A stretch of 64,000 nucleotides of DNA from Clostridia bacterium (GTDB taxonomy: Bacteria > Bacillota > Clostridia > CAKSNL01 > HGM11501): the NCBI GenBank assembly GCA_017411325.1, contig JAFQQJ010000040.1:62001-126000 (forward strand), in the 5' to 3' direction. The position numbers and the translations under genes were made by a program. This document shows, in pieces, positions 27,263 through 35,394 of the stretch (within the stretch, counting starts at the first letter, position 1; the number at the start of each line of letters is the position of its first letter). A model generated the notes under the pieces. It was not told the origin of the DNA, ran no database searches, and was given only the letters and a program-made list of their open reading frames with translations.

Positions 27263-27775
27263 ATGGAATATATAGCATACTTGGCTTCTTTTATATCAAT
27301 AATACTCGGCATTTTGGAGCCCTTCGGCAAAAAAATGCAGACAGTTTATATACTTAATTTCCTCGGCAATCTGCTTGTGGGTATAAGCTATTTTTTTACA
27401 TCAAGTGAAAGCTTTTCAGGTGCCGCAGTTTGCTTTGTTGCCTGCATTCAGGTAATAATAAATTTCTTTTACGATTATAAAAAGAAAAAGCTTCCTGCTG
27501 CTTTAATCGTGATATATGCCCTTTCCTTTATTGCGGTCACAGTTTCAGTATTTTCCGCGTGGTTTGACATTTTTTCACTTTGTGCCACAATGCTTTATGT
27601 TGCAAGTATGGCACAAATCAATGTAGGAAGCTACCGCATATTATATGCCTTAAATTCTTCCTGCTGGATAATATATGACATACTCTCAAAATCCTACGGC
27701 AATCTGGCAACACATATTATCCTTGCTGTCTTTACATTCATATCTATGGCGGTAAACAGTAAAAAGGAAGCCTGA
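27263..27775 (+). CDS. YgjV-family inner membrane protein
   Basis: The 170-residue product is almost entirely hydrophobic, with about six membrane segments separated by short loops and one basic loop (DYKKKKLP). The opening YLASFISIILGILEPFGKKM and later YALNSSCWIIYDILSKSYG fit the YgjV family of small integral membrane proteins, whose biochemical role is unknown. The ribosome site is AAAGGAG. It is the only plus-strand member of the dyad-carrying set besides the isomerase, so it is probably induced together with the sugar genes, perhaps for transport or sensing (inference). Confidence 0.75.
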   Translation: MEYIAYLASFISIILGILEPFGKKMQTVYILNFLGNLLVGISYFFTSSESFSGAAVCFVACIQVIINFFYDYKKKKLPAALIVIYALSFIAVTVSVFSAWFDIFSLCATMLYVASMAQINVGSYRILYALNSSCWIIYDILSKSYGNLATHIILAVFTFISMAVNSKKEA

Positions 27776-27786
27776 TTGAATAAAAA

Positions 27787-27807
27787 AAGCAGGGCAAAGC
27801 CCTGCTT
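27787..27807. terminator. Bidirectional terminator between convergent genes
   Basis: AAGCAGGGC pairs with GCCCTGCTT across AAA, with seven A before it and T-rich sequence after it. It serves the plus-strand YgjV-like gene and the minus-strand gene ending at 27815. Confidence 0.85.
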
Positions 27808-27814
27808 AAGGTAT

Positions 27815-29176
27815 TTATTTTTTAAGGAATAATATGTTTTTGGGTTTCACAATGTGGCATCTGCCGCTTACACCCGAAACGCGGTCAGTCCATTCATCCT
27901 TCAGCATAAGTTCGTAATTTTCAGTGCCAAGGTTTGACAGTACAAGATATTCATCTTCATTTACGAACATTGATGCACAAACCTTTTCGGGTATGGGCGA
28001 TGAAATATATTCCGATTCCTTTAATTCGATATACGCAACACTGTTTTCCTTTACCATAGGACTATACAGCTTCATATAGCGACACCATCTGGGATACTCT
28101 TCCGTATCGTCGGGAATTTTCGACCAGAGGCTGTATACAAAAGGTCCGTCAGGATGCTCTTTCATATATTCCCCGACTCTTTTATGGTGAAGGAAGTCCC
28201 CTATTTCCACATAGTCTACCCCTTCTTCGTAAATGCCGCTGCCCATAAGAGGTCTGCCTCTTTTAAGAAGCGGGAACTGCATAAAGGGAATGGTTTTAAC
28301 ATAATACAAATCGGGATTTTCCGCATCCGAATACTCGCCGTGTTCGCAAGGTACTACGTAAGGTTCATACTCCTTGCCGGCTCCGAAATCGTCAGAATTC
28401 ACACACTCTCCTATCCAAAGATAGTCATATACTTTATCCTTGCAGGGAGGCTTATTGTTTCTGTCGCAATGGATTTTAACAATTCCGCCTTGTTTTTTTA
28501 TCTCGACGTAAATTTCGCTGAGCATATCTTCAAGCAAGGGGTCATAGGGCATCTCCCAGGACTTTGCGCCGGAAAGCTCCATTCCCTGTTTCCTCATTTC
28601 TTCGGCATAGAGATTTCCTCCGTCATAGCCCCAGTCATTGAATATGCCGTCAAAGCCATAGGTTTCCACAGCATTTTTAAGCTTTGATATAAGATAGTAT
28701 CTCCACATTGGACTTCCCGCATAGCACTTTCTGTAATTTAAGTGCTCCGCGTGGTAGCCGTAGGTGCTCCTGGCAAATTCTTCCCTGAAATCGGGATCTC
28801 TTATATCAAAATATCCCGTGGACACATAAGGAAGTATTTTTATTCCGAATGAGTGGCACAGCTTTACAAAGTTTTTCATTCCCTCATGGTCGTGGGAGGA
28901 AAACTTGTCTGCTCCAAGATGCCTTATAGCATCGTTCCATTCCTCGTGAACCTGAATTACCTTAACGCCGTTTTCAGCCATATCTTTTATAAGATTATAG
29001 TCGTATTCGGTGGGCTCAATGGTAAATCTCTTCGGATAATCGCCAAGATTATAAATTGCCTGCCCGGGCAGATATTCGCCGATTCTGTGACGGCGTAAAT
29101 ATGTTTTGTTTCCTTCTTCCGCTCTCCTTAAGTTTTCAATCCTTCTTTTCACTGATTCAAAACCAGGATTAGCCAT
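27815..29176 (-). CDS. TIM-barrel glycoside-hydrolase-like protein, 453 residues
   Basis: There is no signal peptide, so it is cytoplasmic. Barrel-strand motifs are visible in order: VKVIQVHEEWND, FGIKILPYVSTGYFD, FDGIFNDWGYDGGN (Asp of the GIFNDWG strand is a candidate nucleophile), GIVKIHCDRNN and DYLWIGECVN. A short beta-sandwich follows (YLVLSNLGTENYEL), as in GH36- or GH13-like and DUF-type hydrolases. I cannot assign a family or substrate. The ribosome site is GGAGG and the promoter is 29237-29265. Together with the oxidoreductase and isomerase-like gene under LacI-type dyads, it probably cleaves a glycoside imported or processed by this neighbourhood. Confidence 0.65.
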   Translation of the reverse strand: MANPGFESVKRRIENLRRAEEGNKTYLRRHRIGEYLPGQAIYNLGDYPKRFTIEPTEYDYNLIKDMAENGVKVIQVHEEWNDAIRHLGADKFSSHDHEGMKNFVKLCHSFGIKILPYVSTGYFDIRDPDFREEFARSTYGYHAEHLNYRKCYAGSPMWRYYLISKLKNAVETYGFDGIFNDWGYDGGNLYAEEMRKQGMELSGAKSWEMPYDPLLEDMLSEIYVEIKKQGGIVKIHCDRNNKPPCKDKVYDYLWIGECVNSDDFGAGKEYEPYVVPCEHGEYSDAENPDLYYVKTIPFMQFPLLKRGRPLMGSGIYEEGVDYVEIGDFLHHKRVGEYMKEHPDGPFVYSLWSKIPDDTEEYPRWCRYMKLYSPMVKENSVAYIELKESEYISSPIPEKVCASMFVNEDEYLVLSNLGTENYELMLKDEWTDRVSGVSGRCHIVKPKNILFLKK

Positions 29177-29230
29177 GTAATTTTTACCTCCTTTTTATTA
29201 ATTACATCCCATAGCTTAAGGAAATGTAAC

Positions 29231-29265
29231 GGTCGTATATTAACACGTTTTTTTATTATTGTCAA
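29231..29265 (-). promoter_or_regulatory. Promoter of the glycosidase-like gene with degenerate operator
   Basis: Minus-strand TTGACA (29265-29260), 17-nt spacer and TAATAT (29242-29237). The sequence CGTGTTAATATACGAC keeps the left half-site of the LacI dyad and part of the right half, here overlapping the -10 box. On the plus strand TTGTCA (29259-29264) and TATATA (29283-29288) could form a weak divergent promoter for the isomerase-like gene. Confidence 0.6.
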
Positions 29266-29345
29266 TCTAAAATTTACCCAAATATATAAAAAAGTCATAA
29301 CGTAACGGCAGATAAATGCTGTTGCTATTTATAAGGAGGATTATT

Positions 29346-30122
29346 ATGGACAAAAGAATAGGCGCACAACTTTACACCTTAAGAGACTTCTGTAAAAACA
29401 CAGAACAGTTTAAGGAAACACTTGAAAAAGTAAGCAAAATAGGCTACAAGACCATCCAGATTTCAGGGGTTGATTCATCTATATCCGCAAAGGAAATAAA
29501 GGAAACAGCCGACCTTTATAACCTCGAGATTATCTGCACCCACTCCGATGTGGAAGATATGTACAATAACCTTCCGAAGATTATTGAAGACCATAAAACC
29601 ATGGGTTGCAATATTGTAGGAATCGGAAATATGCCCCGTGAATTTTCAGCTGACCGCGACAAGCTTTTCGATTTTATCAAAAAGACAAGCGCAGTTGCCG
29701 AAGAACTTAAAAAGCACGGTATGATTTTCTCCTATCACAATCACGCCTTCGAGTTTACAAAGATGGACGGAAAATTTGTTTTTGACATCATTCTCGAAAA
29801 CACCCCTGCAGATTGCTACAAGTTCCTTTTGGACGTATACTGGGTAGCCATAGGCGGTGTTGATCCTGCCTCCTGGCTTATTCACTGTAAGGACAGATTA
29901 AGCTCCGTTCATTTCAAGGATTTAAGAATCCCCGGCGGTGAAAATTCTCCCCAGTATGCAGAGGTTTTGGAGGGCAACTTAAACTGGGATTCCATCTTTG
30001 ATGCCTGCAAAAAAGCAAATGCACCCTATGCCTTTGTGGAGCAGGACAGCTGTTATGGCCGTGATCCTTTCGGTTGTATGGAAATAAGCTATAAAAACCT
30101 TACAAAAAAGGGATTTATTTAA
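29346..30122 (+). CDS. Sugar phosphate isomerase/epimerase-like protein (xylose-isomerase-like TIM barrel)
   Basis: The 258-residue product shows the family pattern: IGAQLYTLRDF at the start, IGYKTIQISG, then LEIICTHSD, SYHNHAFEF, KFLLDVYWVAIGG and SVHFKDLRIPGG, which supply His, Glu and Asp metal ligands, and FVEQDS near the end. The ATG at 29346 has AAGGAGG six nt upstream; an ATG at 29316 lacks one. Such enzymes act on sugars, keto-sugars or inositols and often partner Gfo/Idh/MocA oxidoreductases, as here. The substrate is unknown. It is divergent from the glycosidase-like gene and shares its intergenic region. Confidence 0.85.
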   Translation: MDKRIGAQLYTLRDFCKNTEQFKETLEKVSKIGYKTIQISGVDSSISAKEIKETADLYNLEIICTHSDVEDMYNNLPKIIEDHKTMGCNIVGIGNMPREFSADRDKLFDFIKKTSAVAEELKKHGMIFSYHNHAFEFTKMDGKFVFDIILENTPADCYKFLLDVYWVAIGGVDPASWLIHCKDRLSSVHFKDLRIPGGENSPQYAEVLEGNLNWDSIFDACKKANAPYAFVEQDSCYGRDPFGCMEISYKNLTKKGFI

Positions 30123-30124
30123 TC

Positions 30125-30308
30125 TCCTGTCAGCTCAGTAAAATTAAACCCAAGATTGTTTTAATGCAATACAGTCTCATTGGTCGGCTTGAAAGCCTCT
30201 CGCCCTTGGCAGGACATCAATTTTAATACAAACTTTTCTTAAAGCTTTCCTTACCCCGTAAGCCACATATCTTAGGCATTTTAATTCGCAATTGCCATCT
30301 TTGCCTAA
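30125..30308 (+). ncRNA. Possible structured RNA or 3' untranslated region
   Basis: Between the isomerase-like stop and a strong terminator lie about 185 nt with no reading frame. Visible stems are 30125-30133 with 30206-30214 (enclosing a GGCT-TGAA-AGCC hairpin at 30186-30197), CTTAC-CCC-GTAAG at 30250-30262, and 30272-30278 with 30302-30308. The plus strand is preferred because the terminator follows. I could not match it to 6S, tmRNA, SRP or RNase P from memory. Confidence 0.4.
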
Positions 30309-30349
30309 AAATAACCCCACACTGTCCTTTGCAGTGTGGGGTTATTTTT
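30307..30349. terminator. Strong bidirectional terminator
   Basis: An 18-bp stem (30307-30324 with 30332-30349) with a 7-nt loop has A/T arms on both sides. It ends plus-strand transcription after the isomerase-like gene and the phosphate operon on the minus strand (stop at 30373). Confidence 0.9.
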
Positions 30350-30372
30350 AACAAAAAAAGAAATGTTCTTTT

Positions 30373-31680
30373 TTATATTTCATTAAACGTAACCGTAAAT
30401 TCAGTTCCTTCTCCGAGTGTGCTTTCTACAGTTATATCCGCCTTATTTATAAGTGCAATATGCTTTACTATGGAAAGCCCCAGTCCGGTTCCGTTTACGG
30501 TCTTCGAATGGCTCTTATCCACGCGGAAAAACCTCTCAAAAATACGGTTTTTATCCTCTTTTGGAATTCCTATTCCGGTATCCTTAACGCTCAGCATATT
30601 TCCTTCCGCATTGACTCTTACACTTCCGTTATCCTTATTGTACTTTATTGCGTTTTCACAAAGATTGTATATAAGCTCCGTTATCTGATTGTAGTTAGCC
30701 TCAACAAAGAAGCCCTTACCCGTGACATTAAAATCAATATCCCTTTCATCCGCCAGAGGCTTGAGTTTATCCTTTACTTCAAGAGCAATCTCTCTTATGT
30801 CAATCCGCTCCTTTGTTGCAGGCTGCTCATTTTCATCAAGCCGTGAAAGCTCGGTAATATCCTCCGTGAGTGTTATAAGCCGCTTCGTTTCCTTTTCAAT
30901 TTTTTTCGTAAATTCCGGTATATCCTCCGCCTTTGCCATACCGCTGTTAATGAGCTGCGCATAGCCGTGTATGGTGGTAAGAGGAGTTTTCAGCTCGTGT
31001 GATACATTAGCCGAAAACTCACGCCTTATTTTCTCTGTTTCAGACAAGGTTTTCATCTGTTCTTTTATTTTCCTGTTCTGATTGGTTATCCTTTTAAGAA
31101 AAGGCTTTATCTCGTCGTATACTTTGTCGTAATCTTCGTCGAAAGGATTTATTTCTTCAATGGGCTTTACAATGTTTTCTGTAAGCTTTACGGAAATAAT
31201 GCTGGATAAAGCATATATCAGAAGTGCAAGAAGAAGTGTAGGAACTATGACTCCCGCAAATGCCGTATGCGTTATATAGCTTTTTGCCGTAACAGCAATT
31301 ATATCTCCGTTTTCCATCCTTACAAAATATGAATATCTGCTGTCAGATGCAAAAAACGAATAATCATGTTTTGAAGCTTCCCCTTCTTTATACGCCTTTT
31401 CTGCAAGCTTTTTATAATCTGAAACCGGGGCAAGCTCTCCATCGCCAAAAGCTTTTAATACTTCGCCCTTTTTATCACAGATCATAATGTTTTTTTCGGA
31501 AAAAAAGCCATCTTTGTCGATAGCTTCATAATTTTCCGTTATATATTCCGATAAATCTTTTACTTCAGATTCAAGCCTTACTCCGGCTGCGCCGCTTACG
31601 GCAAAATATACCGTCAATGCCGTAAGCACAAGCGTAAACACCGTTATAAAGCTCATATATCTGTAAATTCTTTTATACAT
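30373..31680 (-). CDS. phoR: PhoR-like sensor histidine kinase
   Basis: Two membrane segments (residues about 8-30 and 141-163) flank an extracellular sensor domain of about 110 residues. A HisKA helix follows with the phospho-acceptor in SHELKTPL (His228). The ATPase domain shows NLCENAIKYN (N box), VKDTGIGIP (G1), FERFFRVDKSHS (F box) and GTGLGLSIVKHIA (G2). It is 435 residues long and starts 3 bp after the response-regulator stop, so the two are translationally linked. Linkage to the Na/Pi transporter and PhoU domain suggests phosphate sensing (inference). Transcription comes from the Pho-box promoter near 34.2 kb. Confidence 0.92.
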   Translation of the reverse strand: MYKRIYRYMSFITVFTLVLTALTVYFAVSGAAGVRLESEVKDLSEYITENYEAIDKDGFFSEKNIMICDKKGEVLKAFGDGELAPVSDYKKLAEKAYKEGEASKHDYSFFASDSRYSYFVRMENGDIIAVTAKSYITHTAFAGVIVPTLLLALLIYALSSIISVKLTENIVKPIEEINPFDEDYDKVYDEIKPFLKRITNQNRKIKEQMKTLSETEKIRREFSANVSHELKTPLTTIHGYAQLINSGMAKAEDIPEFTKKIEKETKRLITLTEDITELSRLDENEQPATKERIDIREIALEVKDKLKPLADERDIDFNVTGKGFFVEANYNQITELIYNLCENAIKYNKDNGSVRVNAEGNMLSVKDTGIGIPKEDKNRIFERFFRVDKSHSKTVNGTGLGLSIVKHIALINKADITVESTLGEGTEFTVTFNEI

Positions 31681-31683
31681 AAC

Positions 31684-32343
31684 TTACCCCAATTTATAAC
31701 CGACATTACGGATGGTTTCTATGTATTCCCCCGCTATGCCAAGCTTTTTTCTGAGTGTTCTTACATGTACATCCAGTGTACGGGATTCGCCTTCAAAATC
31801 AGTTCCCCATACCTTGTCTAAAATTTTTTCTCTTCCAACAACCGTTCCCTTATGTGTCATAAGGCAGTAAAGCATTTCAAACTCCTTATAAGTAAGAACT
31901 ACCGCCTCGCCCGAAACTGTGACAGTTCTTTCATCATAGTTAAGCGAAAGTTCCTTATACTCTTCCGTTTTACAGTTGAATGGTGTTCTTCTTAATACAG
32001 CCCGAATCCTTGATACCAGTTCAAGCACATCAAAGGGTTTTGTTATATAGTCATCTGCCCCCGCGTCAAGTCCTTTCACCTTGTCCATTCTGTCAGACTT
32101 GGCGGTGAGCATAATTATGGGCATAGCATTGCCGCTTTTCCTGATTTCCTTAAGTATTTCCATTCCGTCAGTTCCGGGGAGCATAATATCAAGCAGAGCG
32201 AGATCAGGCTTTTTCTCCGATACAGCGGAGAAAAAGCTTTCTGCCTCTCCGAAGACTTCAACCGAAAAGCCTACGGATGTAAGTGCATAGCTTATAAGCT
32301 CGCGGATTCCCGCATCATCCTCAACACAATAAATCAAGTTCAT
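31684..32343 (-). CDS. phoB: PhoB/PhoP-like response regulator
   Basis: The receiver domain has the acidic pocket (VEDD near residues 7-10), the phospho-acceptor Asp52 in LALLDIMLPG, and Lys in LTAKSD. The C-terminal winged helix of OmpR/PhoB type shows YKEFEMLYCLM and SRTLDVHVRTLRKKLG, ending in TIRNVGYKLG. It is 219 residues long, typical of the family. It sits between the transporter (14 bp) and the kinase (3 bp) and is the likely ligand of the direct repeats at 34187-34227. Confidence 0.93.
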   Translation of the reverse strand: MNLIYCVEDDAGIRELISYALTSVGFSVEVFGEAESFFSAVSEKKPDLALLDIMLPGTDGMEILKEIRKSGNAMPIIMLTAKSDRMDKVKGLDAGADDYITKPFDVLELVSRIRAVLRRTPFNCKTEEYKELSLNYDERTVTVSGEAVVLTYKEFEMLYCLMTHKGTVVGREKILDKVWGTDFEGESRTLDVHVRTLRKKLGIAGEYIETIRNVGYKLG

Positions 32344-32357
32344 AAAACTTCACCCTA

Positions 32358-34124
32358 TCAAAGAATGTATTTTGCTTTGTACTGATCATAAAGCTCGAAA
32401 AATTCGTTTTCTCCGTCTTCTTTAACATGGCTCAGATATTCGTGAGTATCAAGGGCTCCCTGCGCAATTTCAAGCAGACATACCGCAATGTTTGAGCAAT
32501 GATCTGCCACACGCTCAAAGTTTGTAAGAAGGTCTGATAATACAAAGCCGTATTCCATGGTACAGTTACCCTCTTTAAGGCGCTTGATATGATTGTTCTT
32601 TATCTTGCGCTTAAGCTTGTCAATAACCTGCTCCAAAGGCTCAACCTTTTTTGCAATTTCAAGATTATTCTCCAAAAGAGCATGCACGGCAAGCAGCAGA
32701 ACTTCCCTTGTGGCTGCAGAAATAACTTCAATGTCACGCTTTGCCTCAGGCGAAAATTCGATGCCCTTTTCCTTTATTTCCTCAGCCGCCTCACATATAT
32801 TTACCGCATGGTCGGAAATTCTTTCTATATCTCCCACGCAGTGAAGAAGACTTGTTATTTCGCGGCTGTCTTTTATGGATAAATCCTGTCCTGATACCTT
32901 AACAAGGTAGGAGCTTATCTTGTCCTCGTAATGGTCAACCTCTGTTTCTTCCTTGCTTATTCTTTCAGCAACATTCTTGTCGTAATTTTCAATAAGCTCT
33001 GCCGCACTTTCAAAGGAACGCTGAGCAAGGAGCGCCATATCACAAACCAGATGACGGCTTGTATCTATAGCGAAGGACGGAATTGTAATGAAGCGTTCGT
33101 CAAGAGCAGAGAATGCATCGTTTTTCTCTTCTTCCTTCTGGTCTTTCTTTCCGCGCACCGCTTTTATTGCACACTTCTCAATAAATCCGCAGAAAGGAAT
33201 AAGTACAACTGTTGTAAGGATATTAAATGCTGTGTGTACAAAAGCTACCCAGAAAGGATCAATTACCGCTTCCATAAATGCAAAGTTCACAAATGCATGA
33301 AGGATATAAAATACAGGGGCAACAATTACAATACCCAGTATTTTTATAAAGAGGCAGGCAAAAGCCACGCGCTTTGAATCTCTGTTACCGCTTATAGCTG
33401 ACAAAATAGGTGTTATTGTAGTACCGATATTCTGTCCCATAATAATCGGAATCGCCGTCGCAAAATTGATTGCTCCTGTCATAGAAAGTGCCTGAAGAAT
33501 ACCGACAGAAGCTGAAGATGACTGGATTATTGCTGTAAGAACAGTTCCCACAACAATACCCATTACGGGGTTTTCAAACATAACGAGCATTTCTTTGAAC
33601 CAGGGTTCACTCTTAAGTCCCGACACTGCATCGCTCATAGATTCCATACCGAACATAAGTACCGCAAATCCAAGCAAAATAAACGCTATGTTCTTTTTCT
33701 TGTCGGACTTGCTGAACATGGTTATGGCAACACCTATTACCGCAAGTACAGGTGTAAATGATGACGGCTTCAATAAATCAAGCCACCATATTCCTCCGCC
33801 GTCAATTGCGGATGTACTGAGTAGCCACGCAGTAACCGTCGTTCCTACATTTGCACCCATAATAATGCTTATAGTCTGTCCCAGCTTCATTATTCCGGAG
33901 TTTACAAAGCCCACCAGCATAACCGTTGTAGCAGAGGACGACTGGATTATCGCTGTAACACCAAAGCCAAGCAGAAAGCCCTTAAAACGGTTCGATGTAA
34001 GCTTTGCAAGTATAGATTCAAGCTTTCCTCCTGCCAGCTTTTTAAGCCCGTCTCCCATAACATCCATTCCGTAAAGGAACAGAGCCAGACCGCCAACCAA
34101 TGTAAGTATTTCAAAAATGCCCAT
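32358..34124 (-). CDS. Na+/phosphate cotransporter family protein with C-terminal PhoU domain
   Basis: The first 330 residues contain two inverted repeats of the Na/Pi cotransporter (PF02690) fold, each with the QSSSA signature (IIQSSSATTVMLVGFVNSG and IIQSSSASVGILQALSMTG). The C-terminal 230 residues are a helical PhoU-like domain (EEDVDHYEDKI-type helices, SDHAVNICEAAE and ADHCSNIAVCLLE). This NptA/YjbB-type architecture moves phosphate across the membrane, often for export or homeostasis. The ribosome site is AAGGAGG. It leads the three-gene phosphate operon. Confidence 0.92.
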   Translation of the reverse strand: MGIFEILTLVGGLALFLYGMDVMGDGLKKLAGGKLESILAKLTSNRFKGFLLGFGVTAIIQSSSATTVMLVGFVNSGIMKLGQTISIIMGANVGTTVTAWLLSTSAIDGGGIWWLDLLKPSSFTPVLAVIGVAITMFSKSDKKKNIAFILLGFAVLMFGMESMSDAVSGLKSEPWFKEMLVMFENPVMGIVVGTVLTAIIQSSSASVGILQALSMTGAINFATAIPIIMGQNIGTTITPILSAISGNRDSKRVAFACLFIKILGIVIVAPVFYILHAFVNFAFMEAVIDPFWVAFVHTAFNILTTVVLIPFCGFIEKCAIKAVRGKKDQKEEEKNDAFSALDERFITIPSFAIDTSRHLVCDMALLAQRSFESAAELIENYDKNVAERISKEETEVDHYEDKISSYLVKVSGQDLSIKDSREITSLLHCVGDIERISDHAVNICEAAEEIKEKGIEFSPEAKRDIEVISAATREVLLLAVHALLENNLEIAKKVEPLEQVIDKLKRKIKNNHIKRLKEGNCTMEYGFVLSDLLTNFERVADHCSNIAVCLLEIAQGALDTHEYLSHVKEDGENEFFELYDQYKAKYIL

Positions 34125-34170
34125 GTAAAGCCCCTCCTTACATATTTTTAACCTGAATTTTTCTAATTAA

Positions 34171-34227
34171 ATTATAATCTATAAAATGTTAAATACACTA
34201 TCACATAAATGTTAAATCTATGTTAAA
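34171..34227 (-). promoter_or_regulatory. Pho-box-like direct repeats and -10 box before the phosphate operon
   Basis: On the minus strand TTTAACA occurs at 34227-34221, 34216-34210 and 34193-34187. The first two are 11 bp apart and the third 23 bp further, the helical spacing known for PhoP/PhoB boxes (TTAACA repeats). TATAAT follows at 34176-34171. The upstream repeat overlaps the 3' end of the nucleotidyltransferase gene. Confidence 0.75.
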
Positions 34228-35368
34228 TCCCAAGCTCTGAAAGAAGAAGCGAAACTTCGTCAGAATCTTCTTCAGCGATGTTGCTGTTTATTGAAATTTC
34301 TCTTTCCACCCTCATCTTGACATCCATTTTAAGAAGCTTTGTCCACCTTGCCACCGTAAAAAAAGGATAAAGGAAAGGATGTTTTTTAAGCGAAGGAAAC
34401 AAAATCTCCAGACTTTTCTTAGGCATAAAGAGCCTTCTTAAAATATAGCCTGCCTTTCCTCCGTTTTGTTTTTGTTTTATTGCTATATGCTGGGTTTCAT
34501 TTCCGTACACGCCGCCGTTTATGATAAACTCTTCCATTTTATGCGTAAGCGCTGTGTGCTCTGTATTGCCGAGCCATATATCGGAAAGCCTTATAACCTC
34601 ATCGTAAAATTTTTCAATTTTACATAGCCCAAGATATTCTCTTAAGATATTTTCCTCAAATTCAAGCTTCCCTCTCAAAAGATACAGATCAATAAACTGT
34701 CGTATTCCGCAACCGCCTCCCACAAAGTGATAGGACATATGAGAAATCAGATGAAACATAAAAAATTCTTTTTTGAAAGCAAATCTTGTTCCTGCGTCCT
34801 TCTCTGCATAATCCCAGGATAACGAAAGCAATCTGTCGATATTTTCCATACTTTCTTTTATTGAAAAGTGAAGTTCAAGGTGTACCCCGTTTCCCGAATA
34901 CATCGATATGTCGTGATAATTCACCTTTTCTTCCGTGCTGTACGAAAGCTTTTCTATTAATGCAGTCCTTGCTTTCTCCAGTTTTTCTTCTTTTACAAGA
35001 ATATCTATATCACAGCTTGTGCGCATCCAGCTTTCAGGATAATAATTTCTAATCACCGCACCCTTAAGCGGAATATATTCTATCCCCTCTGCTTCAAAAA
35101 GCTCTGTGATTTTCTTATACTCCTCTTCCATAATGCTGCTTCTGTAAACCGCTGTCATCTTTTGCTTACGGAAAGCATTTTTTATATTTTCCGGAACTTC
35201 AATTTTCTCTTTTTCTATAGAATACCCCAAAAGATGAGCCATATCGTGCTTTTTGGAAAGTGCATAAAGAGCCTTTCCCTCTTCTTCCGTAAGGCTTTTT
35301 ATTCCCGATGGCTCACCTTTTAAAACGAAACGGAGCAAAGCAAACATAATTCTTACAGTTTCGTTCAT
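34223..35368 (-). CDS. Nucleotidyltransferase-fold protein (NTP_transf_5-like), 381 residues
   Basis: The middle part shows EAEGIEYIPLKGAVIRNYYPESWMR followed by SCDIDILVKEEKLEKA, the pattern of the PF14907-type nucleotidyltransferase family with the DxD pair for metal. Later helices (FMFHLISHMSYHFVGGGCGIRQFIDLYLL) also fit. Such genes recur in polysaccharide and RiPP-like loci; the acceptor is unknown. The ribosome site is GGAGGA. It closes the capsule operon, 26 bp after the CapG-like gene, and no terminator is visible behind it. Confidence 0.75.
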   Translation of the reverse strand: MNETVRIMFALLRFVLKGEPSGIKSLTEEEGKALYALSKKHDMAHLLGYSIEKEKIEVPENIKNAFRKQKMTAVYRSSIMEEEYKKITELFEAEGIEYIPLKGAVIRNYYPESWMRTSCDIDILVKEEKLEKARTALIEKLSYSTEEKVNYHDISMYSGNGVHLELHFSIKESMENIDRLLSLSWDYAEKDAGTRFAFKKEFFMFHLISHMSYHFVGGGCGIRQFIDLYLLRGKLEFEENILREYLGLCKIEKFYDEVIRLSDIWLGNTEHTALTHKMEEFIINGGVYGNETQHIAIKQKQNGGKAGYILRRLFMPKKSLEILFPSLKKHPFLYPFFTVARWTKLLKMDVKMRVEREISINSNIAEEDSDEVSLLLSELGI

Positions 35369-35394
35369 ATTTTCTTCCTCCGTTTCTTTTTATA

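Noticed and set aside
30123..30350. 6S RNA or tmRNA candidate
   Set aside because: The ends do not pair into a long 6S-like rod and no tRNA-like or tag-peptide part is visible; it was kept only as an unclassified structured region.
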